Positions 1 to 13,140 of a stretch of 64,000 bases of DNA are shown here, piece by piece. The notes below the pieces were generated by a model. It had not been told where the DNA came from. It searched no databases and was given only the letters and a program-made list of their open reading frames with translations. The stretch comes from Crocodylus rhombifer (lineage: Eukaryota; Chordata; Crocodylia; Crocodylidae), in NCBI GenBank assembly GCA_038503035.1, contig JAVSML010025232.1, forward strand, positions 124,001 through 188,000, written 5' to 3'. Position 1 is the first letter of the stretch; each line of letters starts with the position of its first letter. Both the position numbers and the translations under genes were made by a program.

Positions 1-1362
1 TTGTAGCCTCCTGGCTGCAACCAGCCCCGACTCTCTGTAGCTGATGAATAATAGCTGATGCTGCCTGTAGGAGGGGAGGCAAAAGCCCCCCCAACATGAC
101 CCTAGATCCCTCCCAACAAGCCCCAATACTTACCACAGGGTTGGAGACAAGCGGCAGCGGCGGGGAAATGCCAGTGCAGGCTCAGCAGTTCCAGAGCTGC
201 CTGAGCCTGCAAATCGGCAAGTCCCAGGGGAGGGGCCTCAGAGGAGCACGGGTTGCTCAAAGAGCAGCTGAAAGAGAAGTCAGCGGGGCGGAGGGAGAGG
301 CGTGGCATGCTGACCAGGAGACACAGGCTGAGGAGCCAGGCAGCAGTGGCCCTGAGCGCAGGGAAGGAAGCCCTAGCGTCAGCAGGGGAAGGCCGACTGA
401 CAGAGAAAGGAATCCAGGCTCTGAGAGCCAAGGGTCACCGGAGAACTGCAGCAGAGAGAAGCGGTTCTCCATTACCGGTCCGAGCAGAGCCTCCACACAG
501 CAGAGAACTCGGGTACTGTGGTGGGGAGGGGCAACAAGTGACAGCTAAGCCTTGCAGGCAGCCCAGTGAAGAGGGAGGAGCCGGCGGCAGCCGCATCGGA
601 ACCCTATATGGAAGTGGCAAGTACCACCAGGTGGTGGGAACAGGAGTGATTAGTTCCTAGTCAGAGGGATCACAGGAGCCAGCATCCTAGGTGCCCATTG
701 GCAGGCACTGAATACCTCTTTTTTTGTTGAGAGTTATTCTAAGTTACCATTACCCCGGGCCGGGGCAGGTTTAGTTTGCCCAAAAGGTGATCCGGAGGCC
801 ACGGATTGACCCGGGAAAGACTGACGGCCAGAAAGAGCTGACCCAGATAGGGGTGGGTAGCGTGGATGAGAAGAGATCATTCCAAGGAAGACTGCAGGGA
901 GCAGCATCTTCCCAGGCCATGAATGTGGTAAGGAGGGAGCGGAGGAGTAAAGGAGAGGTTTGGAGCTCCACAAAGAAAGACCAGGGTCAAGACCCCTTTT
1001 GGGACCGCCAACAGGGACTGCCTCCCCATCAATCAACATCAGAGACATGGCAGGAGAGTAGGTGCAGTGCCCATTACCATCTAGGTGTCCCCAGAGTGCA
1101 GTCTCACCTTGACATCACTAGGGAACAAGGCACTGACCCGAAAAGGACCAAAGCTTTATAACACCTACCAGCGACACTGCCAATCATGGAGCCTGGGCTG
1201 CTTGCAGCAGGGCTTGCAGCCTCCCAGATGCCTGCTGGCAGCAGCACAGGCTCCGTCACTGGCAGCAACTATCCAGAGCTGGGGCTGGTCGTAGCATGCC
1301 AAGGAAAATGGCCCCACGTGCCACACTCAGCACATGTGCCAGGGTTTGCCGACCCCTGGGTT
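1..1362. repeat. Unclassified GC-rich repeat-like stretch within ARSB intron 5
   Basis: The stretch is clearly richer in G and C than the intron around it and has open frames on both strands, but none resembles a known protein and no splice pattern supports an exon. The right end, about 1341-1358, reads like the 3' terminus of a hAT-type MITE (GGTTTGCCGACCCCTG). I could not find a matching left terminus. It is probably repeat-derived. Confidence 0.35.
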
Positions 1363-1365
1363 AAA

Positions 1366-1478
1366 CAATGGATTTGTATAGGATGGTTTGGATAGGGATG
1401 ATCTTGCCTCAGACAGGGGTTTGAAATAGACGACCTCTGAAGGCCTGCTTCAGCCCTATTTTTCTACGAGTCTATTAT
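1366..1478 (+). mobile_element. CR1/L3-type LINE or SINE 3' tail fragment
   Basis: The wording around GGATGGTTTGGATAGGGA, followed by GACCTCTGAAGGCC and AGCCCTATTTTTCTACGA, is the common 3' end of CR1/L3-like LINEs and of SINEs that borrow it. It has no coding potential and ends 44 bp from ARSB exon 5. Confidence 0.55.
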
Positions 1479-1520
1479 TCATCAGTGCAGATGTTTGATG
1501 CAGTTTTTTGACGCGAGTTA

Positions 1521-3091
<1,571 letters not shown>

Positions 3092-3099
3092 GCCTAAGA

Positions 3100-3346
3100 C
3101 AGTGGGGGCCAACCTTTTCAGCAGGCCTTTCACAAAACAGCCCTGCAACCTCCCCAAGTACCAGTATGATCCCTTTTTCTTACCCAATTTGTTGTTCTGT
3201 TTTCTCCTTCCTACCCTGTGGTCCCTGCTCAATCTGCTGCTCTGCTTTCTGCTCCCTATCCTATCTGCTATTGTACTGCCTATTCCCTCCCCAGTCTGCC
3301 ATATGTCACACACAGACACTGCCTGTGACACAGATTGGCCACCCTG
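3100..3346. mobile_element. hAT-type MITE
   Basis: The element opens with CAGTGGGGGCCAACC and closes with TTGGCCACCCTG, an imperfect terminal inverted repeat. The flanking 8-mers gcctaaga and ctctaagg are a decayed target duplication at best. It encodes no transposase. The middle is pyrimidine-rich, with an internal tandem of CTGCTCTGCTTTCTG-like blocks. Confidence 0.55.
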
Positions 3347-3458
3347 CTCTAAGGCAGCTGCACACTAGAGATGAAGATAAACCGAAGTCTTGTTACCTCT
3401 AAATTTCAACTTAAGACCCAGTTTTGCATAAGTTTCACCAGAGTGGCATATCTCAGTA

Positions 3459-4215
3459 ATTACAGAATCATGGAAATTTTGGGTAGGAAGGGACCTCAGG
3501 AGGTCATCTAATCCAACCCCCTGCTCAAAGCTGGACCACCCCCTGCTGGATAATTTGTATAGCTGGGTCTTATAAACCTCCAAGGATAGAGATTTCACAA
3601 CCTTTCTGGGTAACTTGTTCCAATACTTCATTAGCTTCCTTGTAAGGAAGTTTTTCCTAATATCTAACCCAAACTTTCCTCCTTCAGATCATTCCTCCTT
3701 GTTCTGTCATCTGTCACAACTAAGAACAGCCTAGCTCCTCTTTGGAACCATCATTCAGGTATTTGAAGGCTGCTATTAAATCCCCCCTCAGATTTCTCTT
3801 CTCCAAACTCAGTAAACTTAAGTTCCCTCAGCCTAGCCTCATAAGTCACGTGCCCCAGCCCCCTAACCATTTTTGTCACCCTCTGCTGAGCTCTCTCCAA
3901 TTTGTCCACATCCTTTCTGTAGTTGGGGGAAAAAAGGAGGGTGGGCCAAAACTGGACACAGAGTAGAGGGGAATAATCACTTCTCTCAATCTGCTGCCAA
4001 CACTCCTACTAATACAGCCCAGTATGCAGTTAGCCTTTTTTGCAACAAGGGCACACTGTTGGTTCATATTCATCTTATTGCCCAATATAACCCCCAGGTC
4101 CTTTTCTGAACAGCTGCTCCTTAGCTAGTCAGTTCCCAGTCTGTATCAGTGCATGGGACTGTTTCATGCCAAGCGCAGGACTTAGCACTTGTCCTTATAA
4201 TATCTCTCCTACAGT
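3459..4215 (-). mobile_element. CR1 LINE, 3' fragment (copy 1)
   Basis: The plus strand begins ACAGAATCATGGAAATT and continues with GGAAGGGACCT, the reverse complement of a CR1 3' end. On the minus strand the decayed reading contains LERAQQRVTKMVRG and YEARLRELKF, matching the region downstream of the CR1 reverse transcriptase. The 5' end is truncated near 4215. Many stops are present, so this is an old copy. Confidence 0.8.
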
Positions 4216-4470
4216 GAAATGTCAAATCAGTTACATTAAAGACAATGAAATAAACAAAGGTTGGGCAGAGGACAGGAATTCCTGTTCTTTCAGACAGGAA
4301 CACAGATTTTTGTAATTGTGTGCATTTTATTTAGATTGCACTAGCATCTATAACACACTTGGAGCTTTCCACTAAAGCAATACAACTCCTGCCCAAACAG
4401 GGAGATTTAAAAGACAAAAGTAAGAATGCAGCAGAGAAGGGTAGGCATGATGGGGGCTGGCAGACATAGT
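4216..4470. other. Intron, no feature seen
   Basis: Short spacer between two CR1 copies. It contains a small inverted repeat around 4274-4300 (GACAGGAA against TTCCTGTC) that may be chance. Confidence 0.5.
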
Positions 4471-6210
4471 AGCTATTCATAGTTTCTAAGGTCAGAAGGG
4501 ACCTGAGCAGATCATCTAGTCTGACCCCCTGCCATGGCAGGAAAGAGTACTGGGGTCAAACGATCCCAGCAAGGTGTACATCTAGCCTCCTCTTAAAGAC
4601 CCCCAGGGTAGGAGCCAGCACCACTTCTTTTGAAAGATGGTTCCAGATCTTAAACGCCCTGACCGTGAAGTAGCGCCTCCTGATATCTAGTCTGAATCTG
4701 CCCTCTGCCAGCTTGTGACCGTTATTCCTGGTCACTCCCGGGAGTGCTCCAGGGAACAGGGACTTCCCCAGTGCCTGCTGGTCTCCTCTGACTAGTTTGT
4801 AACAGGCCACTAGATCCCCCATCAGCCTTCTCTTCTGGAGGCTGAACAGGTTCGGGTCCCGTAGCCTCTCCTCGTAGGGCCTGCCCTGCTGCCCCCTGAT
4901 CATGCGAGTGGCCCTCCTCTGGACCCTCTCCATGCTGTCCACATCCCTCTTGAAGTGTGGTACCCAGAACTGGACACACTAATCCAGCTGCAGCCTGACC
5001 AGTGCTGCACAGAGGGGGAGGATCACCTCCCTGGACCTGCTTGAGATGCATCTGTGGATACATGACAAGGTACGGCTGGCCTTCCTGACTGCCTCTCCAC
5101 ACTGCCGGCCCATGTTCATCTTGGCATCAATGACTCCTCCAAGATCCTTTTCTGCCTCTGTACTGACGAGAAAGGAGTTCCCCAGCCTGTAGGTATACTG
5201 CTAGTTCTTCATCCCCAAGTGCACCACCTTGCACTTGTCAGTGTTGAATCCCATCCTATTCTCATCCACCCACCCCTGTAACCTGTCTAGATCCGATTGC
5301 AGCCTATTCTTCCTTTCTAGCGTGCACACATCCCCCCATATCTTAGTGTCATCAGCAAATTTGAACAGGGTGCTATTTACCCCCTCCTCCAAGTCACTGA
5401 TGAAGATGTTGAACAGCGCGGGCCCGAGGACTGAGTCCTGCAGAACACCACTGCCCACATCCCTCCAGGTCGAAAATGACCCATCCACCGCCACTCTGTG
5501 GGTGCAGCCCTCCAGCCAGTTGGCGACACAATTGACTGTGTGGGTGCTGACACCCACTGCACACAACCTGGCAAAGGCCCGGGGGCTACACGCCCTTTCA
5601 ATCAGTCCCCCAGTTTCTTAGTGAGAACGGGGTGAGAGACGGTGTCAAAGGCCTTCCGAAAGTCCAGGAAGACTATGTCCACTGCTACCCCTGCATTTAA
5701 GGATTTGGTGATCTGGTCATAGAAGGCCACCAGGTTGGTCTGACAGGACTTGCCACTAATGAACCTGTGTTGGTTGCCCCTAAGCATAATCTTTCCTGCT
5801 GGCCCCTCGTGGATATGCGCCAGAATAATTTTCTCAAAAAGCTTGCCCAGGATCGAGGTAAGACTAACTGGCCTATAGTTTCCCGAGTCCTCCTTCCTCC
5901 CTTTTTGAAGATGGGAACCACGTTGGCCCTCTTCCAGTCCTTTGACACCACACCAGAGCACCACGAGTGCTTGTAAAGCCATGCCAGGGGTCCCGCAATT
6001 ACCTCAGCCAATTCCCTCAGTACTCTAGGGTGGAGATTGTCCGGACCAGCTGATTTGAGTACATCCAGTCCTTCCAGAAGTTCCCTAACTAGTTCCTCAC
6101 TAACCCTTGGCCTAGGTGTGCCTCCCCTGGGGTTTAAGGGGGGCCCGGGGGGGGGGGGTGCCTGTTCTGGTCCCTACTTAGGAAAATGGAGGCAAAGAAA
6201 TTCCATTTCT
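4471..6210 (-). mobile_element. CR1 LINE, 5'-truncated, decayed ORF2 (copy 2)
   Basis: Frames on the minus strand give, from 5' to 3', FFASIFLSRDQ, PVSLTSILGKLFEKII, VDIVFLDFRKAFDTVSHP, then [23 protein letters not shown] and RMGFNTDKCKVVHLG, followed by RVQRRATRMIRGQQ and the C-terminal tail. These are CR1 reverse transcriptase motifs, with FADD as the catalytic centre. The frame is broken between KLGD and CAVG by an insert of about 49 bp at 5555-5603 that also occurs at 6902-6950. The 3' terminus lies near 4471 and the 5' truncation near 6210. Several other shifts make it inactive. Confidence 0.9.
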
Positions 6211-6555
6211 TGGTTTTGTTTTTGTTTTTTAATGACATCTCTGTCCATCTCTGAGAGGAATTTTTATGTGCGTTTTTGAGTAAGTCCTTTTTAAGACAGT
6301 TAATATCCTTTTTCCTTAGTATAGTCAGCACTCCATACATTGCAGATTATTCTTTTAGGTCTACTAGGTTCTCTTTACTTTGATGGGATTCCTCTCTTTA
6401 AAATGGCAAGCTGGTAAAATCAGGAAGCTAGGATTATAGGCAGCCACTTGATTTTTTTAATTCAACTTATCTTTTTATCATTCTTAATCATGTGCTCTAT
6501 CAGTCTAGGAATATTATGTCTCATTTTTCAGTTCCCTGTAGCTATTTCTCCAGAA
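6211..6555. other. Intron, AT-rich, no feature seen
   Basis: T-rich sequence following the truncated CR1. I see no open frame or repeat signature that I can name. Confidence 0.45.
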
Positions 6556-6622
6556 AATGGAGAGACCGGTGGATGTGGCATACCTTGATTTTAGAAAGGC
6601 TTTCAATATGATCTCCCATAGC
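6556..6622 (+). mobile_element. Small CR1 reverse transcriptase fragment
   Basis: About 20 codons read ERPVDVAYLDFRKAFNMISH, the RT motif A neighbourhood of CR1-type LINEs, with nothing CR1-like on either side. It lies on the opposite strand to copy 2 and is probably the remnant of a deleted insertion. Confidence 0.6.
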
Positions 6623-7780
6623 GGGAGTGCTCAGCCCCCACTCCAGACTGAGATCAACTGTCAGAGGCTCTGGGATCAGGAGCAGCAGAACACATGTGCA
6701 GAGCAGCTGGGATGCAGTCTGGGAGCAGCAGGACTGCGGCAGGTCACACATGGCCAAACTGAGCTGCGTCCCCTGCCACTGGGGCTGGGCCGAGCAAGTG
6801 AGGTGATATGCACCCTGCCGCTCTGTGGTAAGGGAGCGCCTGGGGCAGGGGTAAGTGGGGGCCCAGGGGCATGTCGGAGCCCAGGCAATGGGGAGCTCCC
6901 GCACTGCACACAACCTGGCAAAGGCCCGGGGGCTACATGTCCTTCCAATCTGTGCGTGAGGCAGAGGCGGCTGCTGCTGCACCCTGGGCTTTGTGCCCTG
7001 AGCCCCACAGATTGGGGGAGGGGGGGAGCATATGCCTCGTGGGCCTCCACTGGGGTGCATGCAGTGGAAGCCTCCCTGCGCACCTGGACAAGCCACCGGG
7101 GCTCCAACCCTTCCCTGGTGAAAGGGGAAGTGAGGCGGGGCAGGTCCTGCACAGCCAGGGCGGGTGCAGGATAGAAATGCAAGCAGCTCATCCAGGGGGC
7201 ATGGGGAAAGGCAGGAGCATGCAGCCCAGGATGGCATGGAGGGCACATGTCCCCAGATCTGTACACGGGGTGGGGAGGGGCAGGCAGCGTCAGGCTCTTC
7301 CTAGCATGTCTCTTCAGCCATGCGGGTCTTGGGCCAGGTGGTGGCAAAGCTGGGAATAGGGCTGTAGGCACCCAAAAATTCGCTATAGTCCCCCACCCAC
7401 TCCCAGCATTGCTGTACCCCGGGCCTCCACTTGTCCCACCACCTGGCCCAGCCAAGCCCACCCCCTCCCAGCCCCTGGTCCTACCTGTGCCCTGCTCCCT
7501 CCCTCACTCCTGGGGGCTCAATCTGTCCCCCTCCCCCCCAATGGCCCTTTCCCCTCCCCCACCTCTTCCCCCACAGACTTACCTGCTGGGGGGGGGCAAG
7601 GCCCCAAATAAATTATTCTCCCTCTGCCTTGATCTGACTCCCTTCCCTGCCCACAGACTGACCTGCAAGGAAGGGGGGTGGCAGCACAGGGTAGATCTTG
7701 GGTTGGTTTTTAATTCAAAAGGTGATCTCCTACCCAAAAGGGTGGGAGACCACTGGTATAGAGAGATTTTAAAATATTTG
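6623..7780. repeat. GC-rich composite repeat region
   Basis: Runs of G and C, long open frames on both strands and poly-purine/pyrimidine blocks suggest non-autonomous repeat DNA rather than genes; the long frames follow from GC bias. The right side (about 7735-7765) reads GGTGGGAGACCACTGG, like the terminus of a hAT MITE. A 49-bp block at 6902-6950 is nearly identical to an insert in CR1 copy 2. I cannot name the family. Confidence 0.45.
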
Positions 7781-8472
7781 AGACCTTTGGTTATCAGGAC
7801 TGGTAATTTGTTAGCAAAAGTCATTACTGCAAAAAGTAATGATGGAGGTTACAGAAATTACAAATGTGCAGAATTCTGACAAAATATGCCCATTTTGATG
7901 GACAGTAGGATATACATTTAAAGGTAAAGTTTTCTAAGTTTAATATAACCTAAACATTCCCTGTGAGCCCAGGGAGCCCAGCACCCCTAACAAGCCTCAG
8001 ACTGCTGGCAGGTAAGCAGGGGCCCATGGAGGGAGGGACCTAGCCAGCTGGGAGCAGGCTAAGTGGGCTGAGGAGGGTCACGGCCCCCCGCTGGCTCCTA
8101 CTTTGCCCAGCCCCCCAGGGAGCTGTGTGACTGGAGCCTCACAAACAGGTCGCGCAAACAGGTGCGCTCCTGAGCCCAGTGCGCGAGTTAGTGCAGGAGG
8201 GCAAGCAGGAGGGCCCGAGGCCCTGCCTGTAAGTCCTCCAGAGCAGAGGCCCAGCCGTAGCCAGCCCACCAGCGGCATGACACGGATGGACATGCACTGC
8301 ACCCCGAGGGTCCCCCAGGGGTCTGCAGCCCCCCCCGGCACCTCAGAGATGGTCACCCAGACGGAGCTCATGATTCCGGGCTTCATACAGATGGAGCCTT
8401 TGGCTCTCGGCTGCAGGGGCTGCCTGTCCCTTTTTCAGGCTCTGGGGCCCGGGAGCATGGCCACCTCCCCTT

Positions 8473-9342
8473 GTGGGGTACTGCTTCTTACTGGGGTCTC
8501 TGGCGTGCCAGCTGGAAGAGCGCCAGGCCACAGTCCACAGACTGTGTGCCATCAGGGACTGTGAGCAGGAAACAGACTCCTACTGCCAGGCCCTTCTCCC
8601 CTGGGAACCCGAGGGTAGACCACGGTCTCCCTCCAGGACAAGGGAGGACCCGGGGACCTCCTCTTCTGTCCAGCCATGGGGTTGGATCAAGGTGGTCAAG
8701 GGCCCCAGGGCCTGCTGCACCAAGGCCCCTGTCCCACTGGAGCTCTGCAACAGGTATGAGCCTCTTGCAGCCCCAGAGCCTGCTGAGGTGCCAGCTCCTG
8801 CAGGTTACACAGAAGACACTGTAGCTACTGTCCCCACTCTCCCCAAGACCACACACAAAGTGTTTGTCATTAGAGACTCCATCCTGAGGGGGACTGAGGG
8901 GGCAATCTGCCGCCCCAACCCCTTAGCCCGGGATGTTTGCTGCTTCCCAGGGGCCTGCATCCGTGACACTGCAGAGAAGATCCCTAAACTCCTCCAGCCC
9001 ACAGACCACTATCCCATGCTCCTCATCCACGTGGGCACCAATGATGCAGCTCGGAGTGCTCCTAGCTGGGTCATGAGGTACTTCAGGGATTTGGGTGCAG
9101 GGCTAAAGGGTCTGGGGGCACAGCTGGTGTTTTCTTCAATCCTCCCAGTCTTGGGCTATGGGCTGAGGAAGGAAAGGAGGATCCAGGTAGTCAACCAAAG
9201 ACTGCAGCGCTGGTGTCATTGGGAAGGCTTTGGGTTCCATGACCAGTCTGCTCTTTGGAGAGAAAGGCAGCGAGCTGTTGGGATGGGACGGCCTCTAACT
9301 CTCTCCATTATGGAGGAAGCTCTTCTCAGCTACACTGGCTGA
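8473..9342 (+). pseudogene. CR1 ORF1 protein with SGNH/esterase-like domain, inactivated
   Basis: The open frame of 289 codons begins in the ORF1 N-terminal region, with a short coiled-coil-like stretch (QLEERQATVHRL, residues 13-24). From about residue 130 it shows the SGNH-hydrolase layout reported for CR1 ORF1: FVIRDSILRG (131-140) at the place of the GDS block, then LIHVGTND (174-181). The nucleophile block reads RDS instead of GDS, and the C-terminal DGxHLS block is degraded to GRPLTLS without its His, so esterase activity is not expected. The true start lies upstream in another frame: a CRGCLSL segment near 8410 looks like the lost N-terminal cysteine region. In working elements ORF1 is an RNA-binding accessory protein of retrotransposition. 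Confidence 0.8.
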
Positions 9343-9509
9343 CCCGCTCCACCGGGCTTTAAACTAAGCCTGCCGGGGGATGAAGGGGGGGCTACTGCCG
9401 CTGCTGGCCCACCGAGTGGCCCTTGCAAAGCCAGCAGGCCAAAGCACTTAAGGGAGCCCACCCCAGCCCCAGCCCTGGAACAAAACGTAGGCAAGAGCCC
9501 CTAAGGGGA

Positions 9510-12220
9510 CACTGCGTGTCTATACACAAATGCCAGGAGCCTGGGGAATAAACAGGAGGAATTTGTTCTCCTCCTAAATGCAAATAACTATGATGTCATT
9601 GGGATAACGGAGACCTGGTGGGACTCCACCCATGACTGGACCATGGGTATAGACAGCCATACCCTTACAGGAGGGATAGAGTGGACAAAAGGGGCGGGGG
9701 CATAGTTCTCTATGTCAAGGAAAGCTATGCATCCCTGCAAGTTGACATGACACCCACGGTGGATGACTAGAGACCCTCTGGGTTAAAATCCGTGGAGAAC
9801 ACGGCACAGGGGATACTATGGTGGGGGTCTACTACAGACCCCCTACCCAGAGTCAAGACCTCGACCAGGAGTTCACCAGGGAATTGGCTGAGGCCGCACA
9901 ATCCTCATGTATGAATGTCACGGGAGACTTTAACTACCCAGACATATTGCGGGAGGAGTGCTCAGCCAAATCTGAGCGGTCGCAGCTTCCTCTCGTGTGT
10001 GGACGACCTCTATCTGATGCAGGAACTCTACGGGCTGACAAGAGCTAAAGCGCTGCTCTACCTTGTACTGGCAACTGGGGATGACCTAATTGGAAACCTA
10101 ACAATTGAAAGAAAGCTGGGTGACTGATCATGAACTGATCACCTTCACCATCTGCTGTAAAGCTGGCAAGTCAGTCAGTTGTGCAGAAGTCCTTGACTTC
10201 AGGAAAGCTGACTTTGACAAGCTAAGGAGGCTTGTCAGAGAGGCCCTAAAAGGCCACAACCTAATGGAGAGGGGAGTTCAGGATGAGTGGTTGCTCCTCA
10301 AGGGAGCAATCATAGATGCACAAGCAAAGCCCATTCCATCTTGGAGGAAAGGCAGCAAAAGGTCACAGCAGCCCCCTTGGCTCTCCAGGGAACTGGCAGA
10401 CCTCTTGCATCTTAAAAGGAAGACCTATAAAGAATGGAGGACTGGAAACACCACCAAGGAGGAATACTCTGCTTTAGTCTAGACTTGCAGAGAGCAAATC
10501 AGGAAAGCCAAGGCTGCAATGGAACTCCAGCTAGCTACAAATATCAAGGAAAATAAAAAGTCCTTTTTTAGATATGTGGGGAGCCAGAGGAAAAGCAAGG
10601 CAAGACTGGACCCATGCTAAACCAGATGGGGCAACTGATGCCCAGGAAAAAGCAAACTTTCTAAATGAGTACTTTGCATCAGTTTTTAATCAGCCCCATG
10701 GGATGGCCCTGCCCACTATGGGTCAGGGAGGCCCAGGCAAGGGAGACTGCTTGCCCTCCATCGAAGCTGACCTTGTGAAGGAACACCTCAACAGGCTGGA
10801 TACCTTCAAGTCAGCCGGCCCTGATGGGTTACACCCAACAGTACTCAAGGAGCTGGTGAGCATCACAGCTCAGCCCCTGGCACAGATCTTTGAGAGTTCT
10901 TGGTGCTCTGGTGAAATGTCCGATGATTAGAAGAGGGCCAATGTGGTGCCTATCTTCAAGAAAGGGAGAAAAGTAGATCCGGCAAACTACAGGCCCATCA
11001 GCCTGACATCTATCCTGGGGAAGGTCTTAGAAAAGATTATCAATGAGGCCTGAGGGATACCCAGCATGGGTTTGTTGTGGCTAGGTCTTGCTTGACCAAT
11101 CTCATTTCCTTTTATGACCAGGTGACTTATCACCTGGACAAGGGGGAAGAGATCAATGTTGTATACCTCAACTTTAAAAAAGCCTTCAATCTGGTATTCC
11201 ACAATCACCTCTTGGCTAAACTGGCTAACTGTGGCCTTGATGTCACCACAATTTGCTGGCTGGGGAACTGGTTCCGCAGTAGGACCCAGAGGGTGGCGGT
11301 CAACAGGGAGCAATTGTCTTGGTGTGCTGTGACTAGTGGGGTCCCACAAGGCTCTGTCCTAGGGCCTATACTGTTTAACATCTTCATCAACGATGTGGAT
11401 ATTGGTGTCAGAAGCGGACTGGCCAAGTTCACCAATGACACCAAACTCTGGGGTAAAGCATCCACACCTGAGGACAGGGGCATGATCCAGGCAGATCTGG
11501 ACAGACACATGAAACGGGCGGACGAGAACCTGATGGTGTTCAATACCGAAAAATGCAAGGTTCTCCACCTTAGGAGGAAAAACCTGCAGCATGCTTATAG
11601 GCTTGGCAGTGCTACACTGGTTAGCACTACACATGAAAGGGACTTGGGGGTCGTGGTTGACTACGAGATGAACATGAGCCTTCAGTGTGATGCTGCGGCT
11701 AATAAAGCAAGCAAAATGCTGGCTTGCATCCATAGATGCTTCTCAAGCAGATCCCGGGACATCATTCTCCTGCTGTACTCAGCTTTGGTGAGGCCACAGC
11801 TGGAGTACTGCATCCAGTTTTGGGCTCTGCAATTCAAAATGGATGTGGAGAAGCTTGAGCAGGTGCAGAGCCACGTGCACGATCAGAGGTCAGGAAAACA
11901 GACCTTATGATGACAGGCTGAGAGCAATGGGGCTATTCATCCTGGAAAAGTGCAGGCTCAGGGGTGATCTGGTGGCTACCTATAAGCTTATCAGGGATGC
12001 TCATCAGGATCTGGGGGAATGACTGTTCACCAGAGCCCCCCAAGGGATGACAAGATCGAACAGTCACAAACTCCATTGTGACCAGTTTAGGCTGGACGTA
12101 AGAAAGAACTTCTTTATTGTCCAAGCCTTCAAGGTTTGGAACAGACTGCCACCTGAGGCTGTTCAAGCACCCACTTTGAACGCCTTCAAAACACATTTGG
12201 ATGCTTATCCTGCTGGGATC
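9510..12220 (+). pseudogene. CR1 ORF2 (endonuclease and reverse transcriptase), broken
   Basis: The N-terminal APE-like endonuclease is recognisable as YTNARSLGNKQEEF and DVIGITETWWDS near 9520-9640, then falls apart. From 10105 the frame gives VTDHELITF and PWLSRELADLLHLKRKTY, and near 10800 DTFKSAGPDGLHP. From 11077 a 277-codon stretch carries RT motifs [55 protein letters not shown], then FTNDTKLWG where FADDTKLWG is expected, and VFNTEKCKVLHL. The catalytic A-D-D is therefore T-N-D, which would abolish polymerisation even without the frameshifts. The CR1 C-terminal region follows to about 12220. Confidence 0.85.
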
Positions 12221-12315
12221 CTATGATCCCTGCTGACTTCCTGCCCCTGGGGCATGGGGCTGGACTCGATGATCCTCCAGGGTCCCTTCCAGTCCAAATG
12301 TCTATGAATCTATAA

Positions 12316-12789
12316 ACAGATATTCTAGATTTCCACCAGTACAATACTACTGAAGTGTTCATGTTATCAAAGGAAGAGGTGACAATTATAACAATCAAAA
12401 TTTATCATGAAGTGAATGTTTATGTACATTTCAGGATAACTTTTTAGTGTCAGTAGCCTTGTGTGCCACTCATGTGGAGGCAGAAAATTATAGGACATGG
12501 ACTAGATAGATGCTCTGATCCACACTGGTCAACACTAATTGAACTTTTTATCCAGATGAAAGAGAACAGCAGAGGAAGGATCCCTGCTGACCCAGCATTA
12601 GCTAGGCTGTACCATAATGGAATTTGTGCCTGGTATCAACAACAAAAGAATTAAAGATAAGAGACACAGGGTAAAGGGCAAAAAAGGGACAAAACAGACA
12701 AAGCAGTGGCTTTTTGGGTGCTTTTCAAAGGTAGTTCAATACAAAGTGTACTGTAGAAATTTAGCCCTGAGGTAGCACATCTCTGAATC
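12316..12789. other. Intron, no feature seen
   Basis: No coding exon or named repeat. It has two similar A-rich phrases, near 12690 and 12905 (GGACAAA..CAGACAA), the second of which belongs to the PLE tail that follows. Confidence 0.45.
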
Positions 12790-13140
12790 ACTGTGCAGAG
12801 GTCTATATCAATCAGAGAGTATGGTATATGTAACAGTCATATGCTACAGAGATACTGGGAAGACGTGCCATTCCTTCCAGGCAAAAGTAGAGGAAAAATA
12901 CAGCAAGGACAAAGCAGACAAGGTTCTTTGGGTGAATATGATATATTTTATTAGACCAACTTCAGGGAGAGCACACACCAACTGCAGAGATTTCCTCAGC
13001 CCAACGAAAGGTTTTTAAACCTGAAAACTTGCTATAAAATTTTTTCCAACTATTTAAGTTGGTCTAATAAAAGATATCATATTCACCCAAAGAACCATGC
13101 CTGCCTATGCCCTGAGACCAACATGGCTACAACCCATACC
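12790..13140. mobile_element. Penelope-like element tail in head-to-head (palindromic) form
   Basis: A 41-bp arm at 12922-12962 is repeated in inverted orientation at 13056-13096 with one mismatch, around a 93-bp spacer. The arm is the 3' tail seen in other PLE copies here, with the phrase GGTCTAATAAAAGATATCA. After the right arm comes CCTGAGACCAACATGGCTAC, a common terminal phrase of these elements. The spacer still carries a decayed GAAAAC/CTTGCTATAAAATTTTTTCC stretch. No protein is encoded. Confidence 0.7.

Larger units (their letters stand above)
7958..12315 (+). mobile_element. CR1 LINE, nearly full length (copy 3)
   Basis: A GC-rich 5' leader (about 7958-8270) is followed by ORF1 with an esterase domain, a decayed endonuclease region (about 9510-10125), a reverse transcriptase region (10105-11910) and a 3' tail ending near 12315 (GGACTCGATGATCC, then CTATGAATCTAT). 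This is the order expected of CR1 elements. The length of about 4.3 kb makes it the most complete LINE here. ORF1 is open over 289 codons, but ORF2 carries several stops and frameshifts, so the copy cannot retrotranspose. The 5' boundary is approximate. No target duplication was identified. Confidence 0.85.

Noticed and set aside
6542..7461. Open frames of 205-261 codons on both strands around 6.5-7.5 kb
   Set aside because: The DNA is very GC-rich, the frames overlap on both strands and contain no family motif; they are best explained by stop-codon scarcity in GC-rich repeat DNA.
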